Below are positions 11,321-23,051 of a stretch of DNA of 64,000 bases, in pieces. The stretch is taken from contig JASVEC010000089.1 of the NCBI GenBank assembly GCA_030770535.1, positions 1 through 64,000 on the forward strand. The letters run 5' to 3'. Within the stretch, counting starts at the first letter, position 1, and each line of letters begins with the position of its first letter. The notes under the pieces were generated by a model. That model did no database searches. It was not told the DNA's origin and was given only the letters and a program-made list of their open reading frames with translations. The translations under genes and the position numbers were made by a program. Origin of the DNA: Batkoa obscura. Taxonomy: Eukaryota > Entomophthoromycota > Entomophthoromycetes > Entomophthorales > Batkoaceae.

Positions 11321-12526
11321 TGTTTCTTTTGGACCAAATTTTAGACATGTTTAACATACATAAAATAGCGCATTAACAATTTATGCGACATGGTATATTT
11401 TATTAAAGAACCAGCTTATTAAAACTTTTAATTATTTTTTTGCCTGTAGATTAAAACCTCTTTAATTTACCAAATTTAGAAGTAGACGTTTTAGCCTTTA
11501 TTTCAAGTATTTGAATTTATTAAATATAATTATAACTTAGGTTAATTTAAATTGTTTTATGAGTTATTTTAATACTATCTAGAACGCTATTACTTTATTT
11601 GTCATATTTATTAATTAAAATTTGTATTTGGTTAGATACACTGCTTAATTACAGTTAATATATTCTTTTCGCTAATGTTTGAATGATATATATCTACTTT
11701 GGGGCTATACATTTATAGTACTAATAATGTTAGTTATTAAAATATCAAGTAGGGCAAACTATATTTCTTTTGTAAAAAAATCAGTTGATATAAAAATATA
11801 TATGAGTAGTGGACCTTAGAAAGGCATTTTATTATAAGCTTTGGGATAATATTTTAACTTTCACTGTTATGGTATATTTGTGAGTTATATATTAATGCCA
11901 GCGTAATTCATCTCATTTTTTTATCATGTTTTTTTAGATACCTTGAAGGAGTGAAACTGTCAAATATCCTATCAAGCCTTTTTGTATCTTGTGAATACTA
12001 AAATAACTTTATTACTTTGAAATAGCTCTTTCACCCTTGATAGGGCATAAGGCCTATTTGACTCATTTCAAATCAAATAACTCAAAAATCACTTTTTAAT
12101 TTAGTTTACCCAAAATAAGAATATTTCTTAATTTAAGCTATAACAATTTCAATTTAAGCTATAACAATTTTTAATATTAAATTAATATATTGTAGAATTA
12201 ATTGTTCTTTATGTAAATAAATAAGTTTTTCCATATAATAGCTTTTGTTTTATTATCAAAAAAGTAACATCAATTTCGAATTTTCTTCTTTCATAAAACC
12301 AAATTAATATGATTGATAAACGTATTAAAAGATATCATAAGGCTAGACCTCTTACAATCTATAATAATCTAGAAGTTTGTTAGATTTTGTATATGATTTT
12401 GGCTTTAATTCATAGCTGACGTCCCTCATATTATATATTTACTTAAGTAATCCTTCAATGGGACCTAATTCGATGTGGTAAAAAAGCATTGGTAGTTATG
12501 TACTTTATTCCGTTTATTAAATATAT
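11321..12526. other. Intergenic region
   Basis: This is AT-rich with no gene seen. A short perfect tandem, ATTTAAGCTATAACAATTT twice, lies around 12130-12165. Confidence 0.5.
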
Positions 12527-12625
12527 ATGAGGATGTTTTTGGTTTTATCACTTTTTCTATCTTTAAGCGCTATTTAAGTGGAAAGACTATTCTATTAGTA
12601 AATTTCTTAAAAAACAGATTCCCAT
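12527..12625 (-). mobile_element. MITE copy 2
   Basis: This copy is in reverse orientation (TTTTATCACTTTTTCTAT...AAGCGCT...GGAAAGACTA). Its ends are TGAGGATGT and TTCCCA, and the left flank is TA. Confidence 0.7.
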
Positions 12626-12832
12626 GTTCCATTCAATTTAATAAAATTATCAAATAGTCAACAATTGATATTAGTTATATTTTATTTTATAGATTATCCA
12701 TTTTATACAAATTGATCATTATTTTTATAGATGATTTAATATTTAATTTGTTTAAACTTTATCTAGAAAACTACAAAACCTTAATCATACTTAAATATTC
12801 TTAGTATTTGAATTTTATTTTAAAAGATCACA

Positions 12833-13787
12833 TTAGTTAAAATATGTTTGCTTGATATACTCTTTTAAAGACTCAAACTTAAACTCAGGAAGCAAATAGT
12901 TTGAACTTTTTTCAATGTAAACATTTCCAAGCTCGATATCTTTCCCAAAATGCGCAAACAAGAGATAATAAAAATCTTCAGCTTTCTCGATGATTGATTT
13001 TTCGATTTCTCTCAAGTCAATATGCTCTGTCTCTAATGGCTTTTGGCCAACTTCGCCTATTTCTCTTACAATTTCGTTCATGGTTGTGACCTGAGAAGAT
13101 ATATTGACGTGACCATTTCTGAGCTCAGGCAAATGATAAGTTTTTGCAACAAAGCTAGCAACATCTCTAATACGAGTTATATTGAGCTTTGTGTTTCCAG
13201 AACCTACAATTTTGGCTTTATTGTTAATAACATCAATACCGAAAAGCTCACTAGTTATATGCTCATAAAAAAATCCACAGTTATAGTAAATGTAATTTAA
13301 ACCAGATTTCTCAAGGTGTTTTCTAATTTCGGCCTTTGGAGTAGTGAATGGATTGTCAATTCTAACGGTAAAGTTAATAAAATTAGAACCAAAATGAAAT
13401 TAAATAAAAATACCCATCTACTTTACTAAAGAACTCAGAAGGTACAAATAAATTGACATTATTTTCAACTGCTGCGTTAAGCAAAGCTAAATTAATCTTT
13501 GTAAAATCAAGGCTGCTTAAAGCTGATACTACCACATCAATTTCGTTCAATGCAGCGTTTAAGTCACTTTGATTATTGTAATCAACCTCGATAACTTCAG
13601 CACCGCATTTAACAAATTTCTCTTTCAATTGTGGATTACTCACTTCACCATTACTTTTTCTAGTTAATACTTTTACTTTAATTCCTTCAATTTTCAGAAA
13701 TTCCTCCGTAAGGTTCTGACCGAGGGTTCCAGTACCACCAGCAATAGCTACTCTCTTAAGATTGTTTGGGATAGTTGACAAAGTCAT
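12833..13787 (-). CDS. NmrA/isoflavone-reductase-like NAD(P)-binding protein, copy A
   Basis: This is an atypical short-chain dehydrogenase-like Rossmann protein of the NmrA/PCBER group. Two exons (13787-13414 and 13361-12833) flank a 52-nt intron and encode 300 aa. The dinucleotide motif VAIAGGTGTLGQNL (GxxGxxG, residues 13-26) and LTRKSNGE, with an Arg placed to favour NADPH, lie near the N-terminus. VVVSALSS and LFVPSEF follow the second half of the fold. It is a tandem paralogue of the gene at 14795-15749: same length, same intron position and phase, same strand. Members reduce small aromatic or quinone substrates or act as redox sensors; which applies here cannot be read from sequence. 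A TATAAAAG sits 53 nt upstream. Confidence 0.87.
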
Positions 13788-13839
13788 TTTGATTTTTTTA
13801 AATGTGTTTGTTTTAAATTAAAAGGATACCAAGGTGTGG

Positions 13840-13847
13840 CTTTTATA
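13840..13847 (-). promoter_or_regulatory. TATA box of NmrA-like copy A
   Basis: TATAAAAG on the minus strand, 53 nt upstream of the ATG at 13787. Confidence 0.5.
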
Positions 13848-14794
13848 CTTTTTCGTAGTAGTGGTAATATAATAAGATAAGAGTTAGAACCCTTGTGACG
13901 TTTTTTATCCTATGACATAGTTGTATAACGTTATTAGTAATGATAAATTTTTAAAATTCAAAATAATGGAAGGTTTGATTGCTTAATCAAATAAAGGTAT
14001 GGAGTATTGCTCCTTCCTTATTATTAGGATGACCTAGTCGGAATTTTCGCTTAAAATACTTACTTGGACAAAAAGTACATTAAATCGGATTTTTTAGACA
14101 TAATAATATTTTTTAATTGAATTAGCCTAGTAAAGTCGGAATTCTTACTGATACACTGCTAAAATTAAAAAATTATTGTTTCCTACCAAATTAGTCTAAC
14201 CTAGCTGGAATTTTGGATTTGATATTACTAATTCAATTGCATACATCATTAATAAAACAGCTATTGAGTATCAACTAGCAATTAATTTTAAAATATCTGA
14301 ACCTTTATTGATTATTGAAAATACAGATATTTAAGTTTACCAGAATTTTAAGAATAGACAGTTTTACTACCATCATCGACTTTTTAAAATTCATGTTTTA
14401 GTGGTATATTATCAAATAAATACATAGTTTAGTATTGTTGGAATTATAAAATACAGTAATAATTGATTTCTAGTTAAAATGATAAAAGTTTCAAATATTA
14501 TATGATCGCATATTTTTTATTTCAGTAGTTTTGTTAAGGGGCATGCCTATATGGATTTTATTGTATTTTCCGCTCAATGGTGCTTGAAAAAGCAGATAAA
14601 ACAATGGAACCAAAAAAGATATAACTCTAATCCTTCTTAGTTTTATGCTGAATAAAAAATGGTAAAAATAATGAAACAAAATAACCATTCCCATATTAAA
14701 ATTTATGCTTATTAAAAAGTTATATTATTTTTTATGACAATAAAAGGCAAAAGTAGTATTAAACTTTGAAATTTTATTTACAGCTAACTATCGT
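13848..14794. other. Intergenic region between the paralogues
   Basis: No gene was recognised. Three loosely similar blocks with TAGTCGGAATTTT, TAAAGTCGGAATTCTTA and TAGCTGGAATTTT occur at about 14035-14215 and may be a decayed repeat. Confidence 0.4.
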
Positions 14795-15749
14795 TTAACT
14801 AAAAAAAGCTTGTTTAACGTACTCCTTGACTGACAGAAACTTAAAATTTGGTAAAAGATGGTTTGAATTCCCTTTGAGGTACACATCACCGTTGTCAATA
14901 TCTCTTCCAAATAAATAAGGAACTGATGCAAAGGAATCAGTATTTTTGTCATTGATCACTTTATTGGCTTCTTCAATTGGGATTTTTTCAACTTTAAATG
15001 GCTTACCACTAATCTCAGAAATATCTTTAAATATCTTATTCATGGTAGTATTTTCCCCAACGATATCAACAAACTGATTTCTAACTTCAGGCAAGAAATA
15101 TGTTTGGGCAACAAACCTACCAACATCATTTATACTAGTAACAGTAAGCTTTGTGTCCCCACTACCAATAACTTTAGCTTCATGGCTGTGTATATTTATA
15201 CCGAATAAATCTGCTAGCAAATGCTCAATAAAAAATCCATTATTGTAATAGATATAATCAAGTCCAGAGCTTTCAAGATGCTTTCTAACAGCCCATTTTG
15301 GGGAGGTGAACGGATTTTCAACTCTAAAATAATTTAAATTAATCATTTGTCTTATGTGTATTAATTCAAACTTACCCTTCTACTTCGGCCCCAAACTCTG
15401 ATGGGATAAAGAGCTTTACCTTTGATTTGACAGAAGCATCAATCAAATTGCTATTTACCACTACAAAATCCGGAGTACTTAATGCTGATATTACTACGTC
15501 AATTCCCCCTAATGCCTTTACAAGGCTTTCTTGAGAGTTGTAATCGATCTCTACAAGCTCTCCACCAGCCTGGACATATTTTTCTTTTAACTCTTTCTTG
15601 GTATCTTCTCCGCTTGAGGCTCGAGTTAAGATTCTTAATTTAATGTCTTTATTTTTTAAAAGCTCCTCAGTGATGCTACGACCTATTGCACCAGTTCCTC
15701 CAGCAATTGCGACTCTTTGGTATTCTTTTGGAATTGTTGAAGTTGACAT
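14795..15749 (-). CDS. NmrA/isoflavone-reductase-like NAD(P)-binding protein, copy B
   Basis: Two exons (15749-15376 and 15323-14795) with a 52-nt intron encode 300 aa. The Rossmann motif is VAIAGGTGAIGRSI (residues 13-26), followed by LTRASSGE, VVISALSTPDF and LFIPSEFGAEVEG. The conserved second-half segments NPFTSPKWAVRKHLESSGLD and VIGSGDTKLTV are close to copy A's equivalents. The identical architecture of A and B indicates tandem duplication. Protein divergence is substantial (about half of residues by eye), so the duplication is old and the products have probably diverged in substrate. A TATAAAAA lies about 49 nt upstream. Confidence 0.88.
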
Positions 15750-15797
15750 TGTTTAAAATGAATTGAGTTTAAAATTGTTTTTATGATTTTGAATTTG

Positions 15798-15805
15798 TTT
15801 TTATA
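15798..15805 (-). promoter_or_regulatory. TATA box of NmrA-like copy B
   Basis: TATAAAAA on the minus strand, about 49 nt upstream of the ATG at 15749, mirrors the arrangement at copy A. Confidence 0.45.
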
Positions 15806-16892
15806 CTATTCTTGAAGATTTCGTCATAAAAAATATTATTCCTAAATCAAGTTTTAGAAGTTTAACAATCTAAAGCTAATATTTATGAAATTATAGATTA
15901 CCCATGGGTACGATAGTCCGAAAAGATTGATATTACTAATAGAAAAGAATGAGAAAGCAAGTAGAAGTTTCTAGATATACCTTAAAGTAAACCCAATTGG
16001 ATTTTTGTAGGCAGCAGTATATAATACTACTTATTATTCACATTTTACTGTTCAATTGACAGGGAAGTGGAAAAAATCATCGGACAATAAAATTTAAGAA
16101 ATTAATTTTATAATTAATGTTTTGTATAAAAAAACCATAAGACAATGTGCTATTTGTTTATAATTCCTATCCTTGGAGTTTTAACGCTACTATAGTAAAC
16201 ACTACCTACTACTCAATTCAATTGTCTTTCCCGTACTTCAGTTATATTAAAATTTCACGAGGAAGTTTATTTCCTTTACAACTTTAAGTTTACACTGCCT
16301 CAATTAGAATTTACGTTTTCAGCCCCGAGAAAGGTGTATTGTAAACAATCGATCTTTTCATTAGCTCTTTTAAGTATGTGCTTCCTAGAATAGAATTAAG
16401 CTTCATAATATCAATTTTTGATTTCACAAACTCTTTTTTATCAATCAGTAATATGCCACAATTACAAAAGAACTTCCTAATCATTTGTCCTATATTTCGG
16501 TATATATTGATAAGCTCATTGGAATTTAATAATTGTATGTTTTATATTACTCCTTGTGTTCTAGTTTAACTAGTTTTAAAGAGTTAAGATCAGTAACTCG
16601 TTTTGTGAAGAATCTATCTTTATAAATTAAATTTGAAATGATAAAACTTAAATAGTTTCAAAGATGTAATTGGTCTTAATGTTATACCGTTGCAAAGACC
16701 TTTAAGAGTCAGAATTATTCTTCTTTAGCAATAAAGTTATTTTAATTACACGTTTCATCAAGTCAACTTTCCAATAGTCTTAATAAGCACGTTATTTAAC
16801 AAGCTTTTAAGATATTTATAGTGCTTTATATTTTTGGCATAAATTGGCATTTTCTATTTCTTTATTGGGACTTCTATCTATATATCTAATAT
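15806..16892. other. Intergenic region
   Basis: No gene was recognised; a 63-codon frame at 16378-16569 has no supporting feature. Confidence 0.5.
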
Positions 16893-16995
16893 ATGGGGTA
16901 TTTTCTTGGTTTTATCACTTTTTCCATTTTTTAAGCGCCATTTGAGTGGAAAGACTATTGTTAGTAAAACTCTTGAACAAAAAATATACCCTCAT
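16893..16995 (-). mobile_element. MITE copy 3
   Basis: Reverse-orientation copy with the core CATTTTTTAAGCGCCATTTG. It is flanked by TA at both ends (ATA|TGGGG...CTCA|TAT), supporting a TA target. Confidence 0.75.
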
Positions 16996-17324
16996 ATTGT
17001 GATGGTTTATGCTTTGATTAATTATTACTAATATTAGCTTTACCATATGAAAATGAAACGGGCCTAAGTAATTACAAGGATGTCCAATTAGAAATGATGA
17101 AATAATTATAACCAATTAAAAGGCTAAAGTTGCATTCTCCCTTGAAAAATAAATGCTGAATCAATTAACTTCTATCCAATCAATTGGCATCTTATGGCTT
17201 CAAACCTATTTAATAGGAACGACAAACTTATTACAACCACAAAAATCATCTAAGAGTTAGGGCATAATACTACCAAATTCTATTTATTTAGTTTATATTT
17301 ATCAATCTTTTATTCAATTTAAAA

Positions 17325-18731
17325 ATGCCCTCACCACCAAAGCCATGGGAAACTAAAGGTAATAGCGCACAAGCATCTTTTAATGGAAATGCCGCGCCCA
17401 GTTCAAGCAGCACACCTTTCCCTCCGACCGATTCTTCAGCTAATTCAGCCCAACCCCCTTTGCCATCAAGACCTGATTTTGGTTCAAGTACAACTTCTAA
17501 TATAGGTTTAGGTAACAATACAAGTTCATACGGTTTAGGAAGTTCTAGCTATGGATCAGGGTATGGAAGTGGATATGGCTCAAGCTATGGCTCAGGTTAT
17601 GGGTCAATGTATGGAAGTAGCTATGGTAGTGGGTATGGAGGTGGAATGGGGTCAATGTATGGCTCAGGATATGGAAGTGGGTATGGATCAAGTTACGGAT
17701 CAGGCTATGGGTCAATGTATGGAGGTGGTTATGGTAGTGGAATGGGATCAATGTATGGTGGAATGGGAGGATATGGGATGAACAGATACGGCCCCTACAA
17801 TCGTATGGGAATGAATGGAGGTAGAATGGGGCCTGAAGACCCCTCTTTTGCTCACCAAATGCAACTTTCAACACAATCTACATTTCAACTTTTAGAAAGA
17901 GTTGTTGGTACTTTTGGAGGTATTGCACAGATGTTAGAATCCACTTATTTTGCCACACATTCTTCTTTTATGGCTATGGTAGGAGTTGCTGACCACTTTG
18001 GTATGCTTAGAAACTCGCTTGCGCAAATGTTCTCATTATTTGCAATTTATCGTAGCGTTCGTAATTTCCTTTATCGCTTAGTAGGAAAAAGACCACCTAT
18101 TAGCCCAAATGAAATTAGCACTAAAGAGTTTAAGAAATTCTCTGAGAAACCAAAATATTCTTTCAGACCTTTCCTCATGTTCTTAGGTTTAGTGTTTGGT
18201 GTTCCTTATCTTCTACATTTATTTATGAAATCCATGGCTAGGCGCATGGCTAAAAAACAACAAGAGTTATTAAAGAGCCAAGGTCTGATAGGTCCAAACG
18301 GTATGCCACAACAAACTTTTGAATTTGCTAAAGCTAGTTATGACTTCAAAGGCCAAAATTCTAATGAGTTAAACTTTTTTAAAGATGATCTTATTGCTAT
18401 TTTGTCTAAAGGCTCTCCAACCAATACTAATGGGGCAGCTCCACAATGGTGGCAAGGTCGTACAAGGGATGGGAAGGTTGGTATGTTCCCAAGTAATTAT
18501 GTAGAAATTTTGGAAAAGAAAATTGATATGACATCAAACCCTAATTTAAATAATGCAAACTTAAATTTAGGACAAACTCAATTCCAAACAAATCCTATGA
18601 TAAATAATTCAATGGGCTCCATGATGAACACTTCAACAATGTACCCTAATGCTGTAACAGCTAATAACCAAATACCATTCTCTACTCCATTCCAAGGCTC
18701 CACTTTTGATCCACCTCCACCTATTGTATGA
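17325..18731 (+). CDS. PEX13: Peroxin 13 (PEX13)
   Basis: This peroxisomal membrane docking protein takes part in import of PTS1/PTS2 proteins and binds PEX5 and PEX14. It is a single-exon 468-aa protein. Residues 1-70 are Pro/Ser-rich. Residues about 70-165 are a Gly/Tyr/Ser repeat built of GSGYGS, SSYGS and SMYGS units. The conserved Peroxin-13 region follows (about 172-260: STQSTFQLLERVVGTFGGIA, MLESTYFATHSSF). A membrane segment lies around FRPFLMFLGLVFGVPYLLHL. A C-terminal SH3 domain (about 333-394) shows ASYDF, WWQGR and GMFPSNYVEIL. A Met/Asn-rich tail ends in PPPPIV. All expected parts are present. The tyrosine-glycine region is the type that forms the selective meshwork of the peroxisomal import pore in yeast. 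Confidence 0.96.
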   Translation: MPSPPKPWETKGNSAQASFNGNAAPSSSSTPFPPTDSSANSAQPPLPSRPDFGSSTTSNIGLGNNTSSYGLGSSSYGSGYGSGYGSSYGSGYGSMYGSSYGSGYGGGMGSMYGSGYGSGYGSSYGSGYGSMYGGGYGSGMGSMYGGMGGYGMNRYGPYNRMGMNGGRMGPEDPSFAHQMQLSTQSTFQLLERVVGTFGGIAQMLESTYFATHSSFMAMVGVADHFGMLRNSLAQMFSLFAIYRSVRNFLYRLVGKRPPISPNEISTKEFKKFSEKPKYSFRPFLMFLGLVFGVPYLLHLFMKSMARRMAKKQQELLKSQGLIGPNGMPQQTFEFAKASYDFKGQNSNELNFFKDDLIAILSKGSPTNTNGAAPQWWQGRTRDGKVGMFPSNYVEILEKKIDMTSNPNLNNANLNLGQTQFQTNPMINNSMGSMMNTSTMYPNAVTANNQIPFSTPFQGSTFDPPPPIV

Positions 18732-19111
18732 TTTCATGAATTCTATATTTAACCATAATTTTAGTTTCTATCCAAATATCTCGCTTTTTCAATCCTTTCA
18801 TTTAAATGTAATGTATTCTACTATGTTATTAAAAAATAAACCTACTAAACTATTATTATTATTTTATAAATACAAATACACGTTCTTTTTACTTAAAATC
18901 ATAGTATATATAAATATATAATGCTTAAGAATTTACTAGATATCCTAATTTACAGTAAAATATGTATTTAATCATATAGATTTTAATTTTCTCATCAGTT
19001 TATTTTATTTTCTAATTGTTAAATACTCTCAAGTTACAATTAACACATTATTTGAATGAGTCAACACAGCATCATGCATTAAACAGAATGGTCTTACTTA
19101 AATTAAATGAT
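18732..19111. other. Convergent intergenic region
   Basis: No gene was seen; this is shared 3' flank of PEX13 and the minus-strand LAMTOR4-like gene. Confidence 0.5.
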
Positions 19112-19503
19112 TTATTTTGTTAATGACTTCTTAACTCCATAAATTTTAGAATTAAAAACAGTGAATCCAATTTCAGAGTCACTATAACCAACTAAAAGAA
19201 CATTAAATAAAACAATAAAAAGAAATAAATAAACAAAATACTTGTTATCTTTTCAAATGTTTCTGGGTTTTCACTTTTTGTGATAAGTTGGTTTACATCT
19301 TGAATTAAATTATATATCGTTTTTGTATAACTATTCTCATGGTTTGGATGGGTATCTTGGCACTCACCATTACTCTTTAAATATAAATCAATTATTCAAA
19401 ATTAGGCTATAATACTTACTAGTAGTAGATTGCCTTCTTTATCAATAGAAATTGACCCTGAATGGCCATGAATATTCGATAACTTTTCAAAGGTGGGATC
19501 CAT
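19112..19503 (-). CDS. LAMTOR4-like Ragulator subunit
   Basis: This small three-exon gene was found by eye. Exons 19503-19420, 19374-19242 and 19191-19112, with introns of 45 and 50 nt, join to a 98-aa protein; human LAMTOR4 is 99 aa. A single roadblock-like domain shows SGSISIDKEGNLLLSNGE, then YTKTIYNLIQDVNQLI, then KITIGYSDSEIGFTVFNSK and IYGVKK. This follows the LAMTOR4 order: beta strand, helix, then the final strands ending in VFVVKR-like residues. In animals this subunit is part of the Ragulator scaffold that anchors Rag GTPases to lysosomes for TORC1 control. The start is the first ATG after an in-frame stop. The assignment rests on pattern and length, so it is likely rather than proven. 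Confidence 0.68.
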
Positions 19504-20040
19504 TTTTTGTATAAAGCATTCTTCAATTGAATAGTTATTTCTAGTTTGATTTGTATCATTGCAAAAATGACTTTATTGCAAAAACCATCATCCATTTACA
19601 AAACTTAATTTTATTTTCGCTTTTGGCTTGGTTTACTAATTATATTTTTATTTTCTGTTCATTGATCTAGATATTGAAGCAATTTGACAATTAAGTTAAC
19701 TTTAATTTTATGACAATTTATTAGTATAATAAAATTTATGGTAAAGGGGTTAAGAATAATAGCAATTTATTAATGCAACATGTTATTATTTACAGTTCTT
19801 ATAGCTAATCTATTATTAATCGAAAATTTACTAATATTTGAAACTTGAAATAAATATTAAGCAATAGAGTCATTTAAATTGCACATCAGTTTTAGAAAAA
19901 CAGAAAATTAATGTCTATTATATTAAGAATGATTTTATTTATAGTTTGAGACATGTTACTTATACAAAGCGAATTATAAAGATTATAAAGATTATAAATG
20001 ATAATGAAGAGCATTAATTTAGCTTAGATACTTTGTAATA
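19504..20040. other. Intergenic region
   Basis: AT-rich with no gene. A short AAAGATTAT tandem (three units) occurs around 19976-20000. Confidence 0.5.
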
Positions 20041-21238
20041 TTAATTATATGGTTTCTTAACAGCTTCAACTACCGTTTTCCCAATTGTTGAAACTGAGCT
20101 TAACGAGTTACCGAAGGCAGGATCTTCATTACTTGAATATACTATATCGGCTTGTCGAGGATTTGAGTTATCAGATACAAAGATTTGCAATGAATCGGTA
20201 TCTGTATCAGCCCTTCTATTAACTCTATTATTAAACATATTTAATGCAGTTGCATCATCTTTGCTTAGATTTGAGCCCATAAACCCATTATCTGCCATAG
20301 TAACTCCGTCTGGGTTGTTCTTCTTCTTAATTAAAACTGTAATCTGGAAGAAAGCGTACAACAAAAAGTAATTAAAACCCCTTAGTCCAGAAAAGATTCC
20401 TTGGTACATATTTAATCCAAAACTTTCAGTATCGTATATCATCGAGTATACCCTGTTACAAGTACTTGGAATCCAAGTGATTAAGAATAATAACAAACAC
20501 AAAGTTGCTGCTCTTGAAAATGAATATTTTGAATAAGCTGTCATTTTATCAAAATCGGAATATCTATACGTCCATATCCTCTTTGCAATCATTGAATAAT
20601 TAAACAAAGTATAAAGAAAAGCCAACCATAAAGGTACAAAATGAACTATTAATTGAATATAATAGTATTTTTTGGGGATCCAGCACCTATAAAATAGCAA
20701 TTAATTTCAACTCAACATACATTATATTCACTTACCAAAGCTTTGTAGCAGAATAAACTTTTGGTTCGAAATTAACAAACATCAATGGTATTAAAGCAAC
20801 GATAAATGGAAGTAAGATACACATCATCCAATCGTATTTTTGTATCTTTATTAATTGCATCATGGTCCATCTTTTATAAAATAACAGAAATAAATACAAA
20901 GATAAGACCAAAGACCACAGAATATGGGATAGATTTCCAAACTGTACAAAGAAAGCCTGAGTTTGGCATAATGCATCATCTTTCGCAACTGTTTCTCTAT
21001 CAAAAAGTTAAAAAAAAGTACTTAAATACATATCATAGTTTTACATTGGTATAGCTTTGAAGGAAGATGTAAATAAATCAGAAAATGCCATAAATACAAG
21101 TATCCTAGATACTATAGTCTGTGGCTTCCTAATTATAAAATGATGCCCTATTACTAAGACAGCGCCTAAAATTGAGAGTGAAGTGCATATAGTGTTCGTT
21201 AGTCCAAGGGTGTCCATTTCTTTTTTTGTAAAATCCAT
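20041..21238 (-). CDS. cAMP-receptor-like (CAR/Git3-type) seven-helix receptor
   Basis: Three exons (21238-21045, 20996-20736 and 20686-20041; introns of 48 and 49 nt) encode a 366-aa protein with seven hydrophobic helices and a very short N-terminus. The helix 3 segment, starting LCQTQAFFVQFGNLSHILWS, has the C-x2-QAF-x2-QF spacing typical of Dictyostelium cAMP-receptor-like and fungal Git3/Gpr-type receptors. Helix 4 (WMMCILLPFIVALIPLMF), helix 5 (VHFVPLWLAFLYTLFNYS), helix 6 (LCLLLFLITWIPSTCNRVY) and helix 7 (GFNYFLLYAFFQITVL) follow. The roughly 95-residue cytoplasmic tail is rich in Ser/Thr/Asp/Asn and is a likely phosphorylation region. It probably signals through a heterotrimeric G protein to cAMP or MAPK. 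The ligand is unknown. Confidence 0.83.
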
Positions 21239-22533
21239 TGAAAAATGATAAAAATGAAAAAGAAATAAAAAAATTTATTAATGTACAAATTGATAATATA
21301 TAATATTTTTTTACTTAAGAATACATAGTTTTTAAGAATAATCTTAGTTAATAGTTTTGGTAAGGTTCAATAATGATTAATGTGTTTACCCATAAAATTT
21401 TGTTTTTTTACAAGTTGCTTTTTTTGGTAGTTGTTGAATAGCTAGTTTTGATTTTATGATCGCTTGGTGTCGAGTGATAATGATCATTTGTTCAGCTAAA
21501 AAATCAAATAAATTGCTTTAATCATTATTTCGGTACAAGATTTTTAATAAATTAATCAGCAATAATAAGGCGGAGTTGGGATGATTATAAGCTTACTGTA
21601 AGTATAATTGAAATAAAGTTTGTAATTGAGGTGTTGATTATTTTAATTATACTGTTATTTGTTGAAAAAATAGTTTATTCATTATTCAATGAGTTTTATC
21701 CTAACTTAGTTTTAAGGTATAAGAGAATATCATACTCAAGGTAATGAATAATTTTTCATTAAAACCGGTATGTAAAACCTTATATTAACTAAGCCAATTT
21801 AAAATAATGTATAAAATTATTTAAAAGGTAATAACATTTTAGAGAAATATTTTACTAAAAGCGTTTTAGTGTATGTGTTTATTGATAAACTTTACAATGA
21901 GATAGGACTTTAAAAGAAATGAAAGAAATAAACCAAAATCTATTTTATAATAGATAACTTCTGCTATGAATAAAATATTATTGAAAATTGTACATAAAAA
22001 TTATAACGCTTTTGAGTATAACAAGTTAATTGGGCTTTGGCATTAAACCAGAGGTTGAATCTCTTTGGAATTTTTTAAGGTTCCGATATTAAGTAATAAT
22101 AGTAACCTATAGTATGGTCACTTTGAGTGTATCTCCTGAAGTCGAATCGAGTTAATATTTTTAAAAAGTCATTTGTGTATTATATAGTAAATTAATAAAA
22201 AATTCTTGGATTACTAAATTAGAGTTTTTATGTCCAATTACTTTATATAATAGCCAAACCGGCTTAGAGGATAAATTGAAAATAATAATTTTACATATGG
22301 GGATGTCTAAATTGGTTCCAGAATTTACTTAAAAATTAACCTAAATTTTAAGTTGAATTTAAGTCCTTAATATATAGTTAATTAAATTTAAAAAGCTTAA
22401 AATTAAATAACAAAATTCAACTTAAAAGACTTATTTTAATTATTTTATTTTTATTGAATGTTTGATAGACATATAGTATATAAAATGTAGTTGTTTGACA
22501 TTGCTTTTTATTAAAATTAAAATAAAATATAAG
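21239..22533. other. Intergenic region bordering the retroelement island
   Basis: No gene was found. An isolated ATATGGGGATGT near 22296 matches a MITE end, but no second end was seen. Confidence 0.45.
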
Positions 22534-22554
22534 TGTGAAATTTGATACTCAATT
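22534..22554 (-). repeat. Older solo LTR, left piece (split by insertion)
   Basis: TGTGAAATTTGATACTCAATT is one end of an older LTR. The remainder resumes at 30112 after the inserted element. The older LTR is itself flanked by TAAG at 22530-22533 and 30551-30554, a 4-bp target duplication. Confidence 0.85.
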
Positions 22555-22954
22555 TGTGAAATCTGGTACTCAGGGTTTGGAGTCAAGAACAGCTATTGCT
22601 GGGTTGACTACACTATAAGTCGAAAGGTCTTAGTTTATGTAACTAAGATAGACTTGGATTATGAGGAATAGCACGTAATAGGTTACAAGCTATATAAGAC
22701 AAATAGAATAGACAATACTAATGTAAAATCTATGTAAAATAATATTAAGAAAACTTAGTGGCTTTATTAAATGTTCGAGATATCAGGGATTAATTCAGTT
22801 AAAAAGCCTCGAACTATTATACTCTGTAAACTCTTTTATACTCTGAAAAGTATAAGTATCAAAATGAGAAGATGATATTCTTTTGGGCGGAACTAGAAAT
22901 TCTCATAACAAATCAAAATAATTAACCATGGGACTGACGAAGCGATATTTCACA
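22555..22954 (-). repeat. 3' LTR of the Ty3/Gypsy element
   Basis: 400 bp, TGTGAA...TTCACA, apparently identical to the copy at 29708-30107. Confidence 0.95.
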
Positions 22955-22965
22955 TTTCCCTCCCT
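22955..22965 (-). other. Polypurine tract
   Basis: AGGGAGGGAAA on the minus strand directly abuts the 3' LTR, the expected position for the plus-strand priming tract. Confidence 0.8.
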
Positions 22966-23051
22966 ATGATTTGATATAGTGAATTTTTATGGCTTACTTA
23001 CCGAGAACCTATGAGATGGAATTTGACTAGTTACAAATTGTATTCATTGAA

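Noticed and set aside
17545-17874. Long minus-strand open frame opposite PEX13
   Set aside because: It is the complement of the Gly/Tyr repeat DNA; its His/Thr/Leu repeats are a codon artefact and the plus strand has full PEX13 homology.
22286-22310. Isolated ATATGGGGATGT, possible MITE end
   Set aside because: No core or second end follows; a 12-bp match in AT-rich DNA is not enough.
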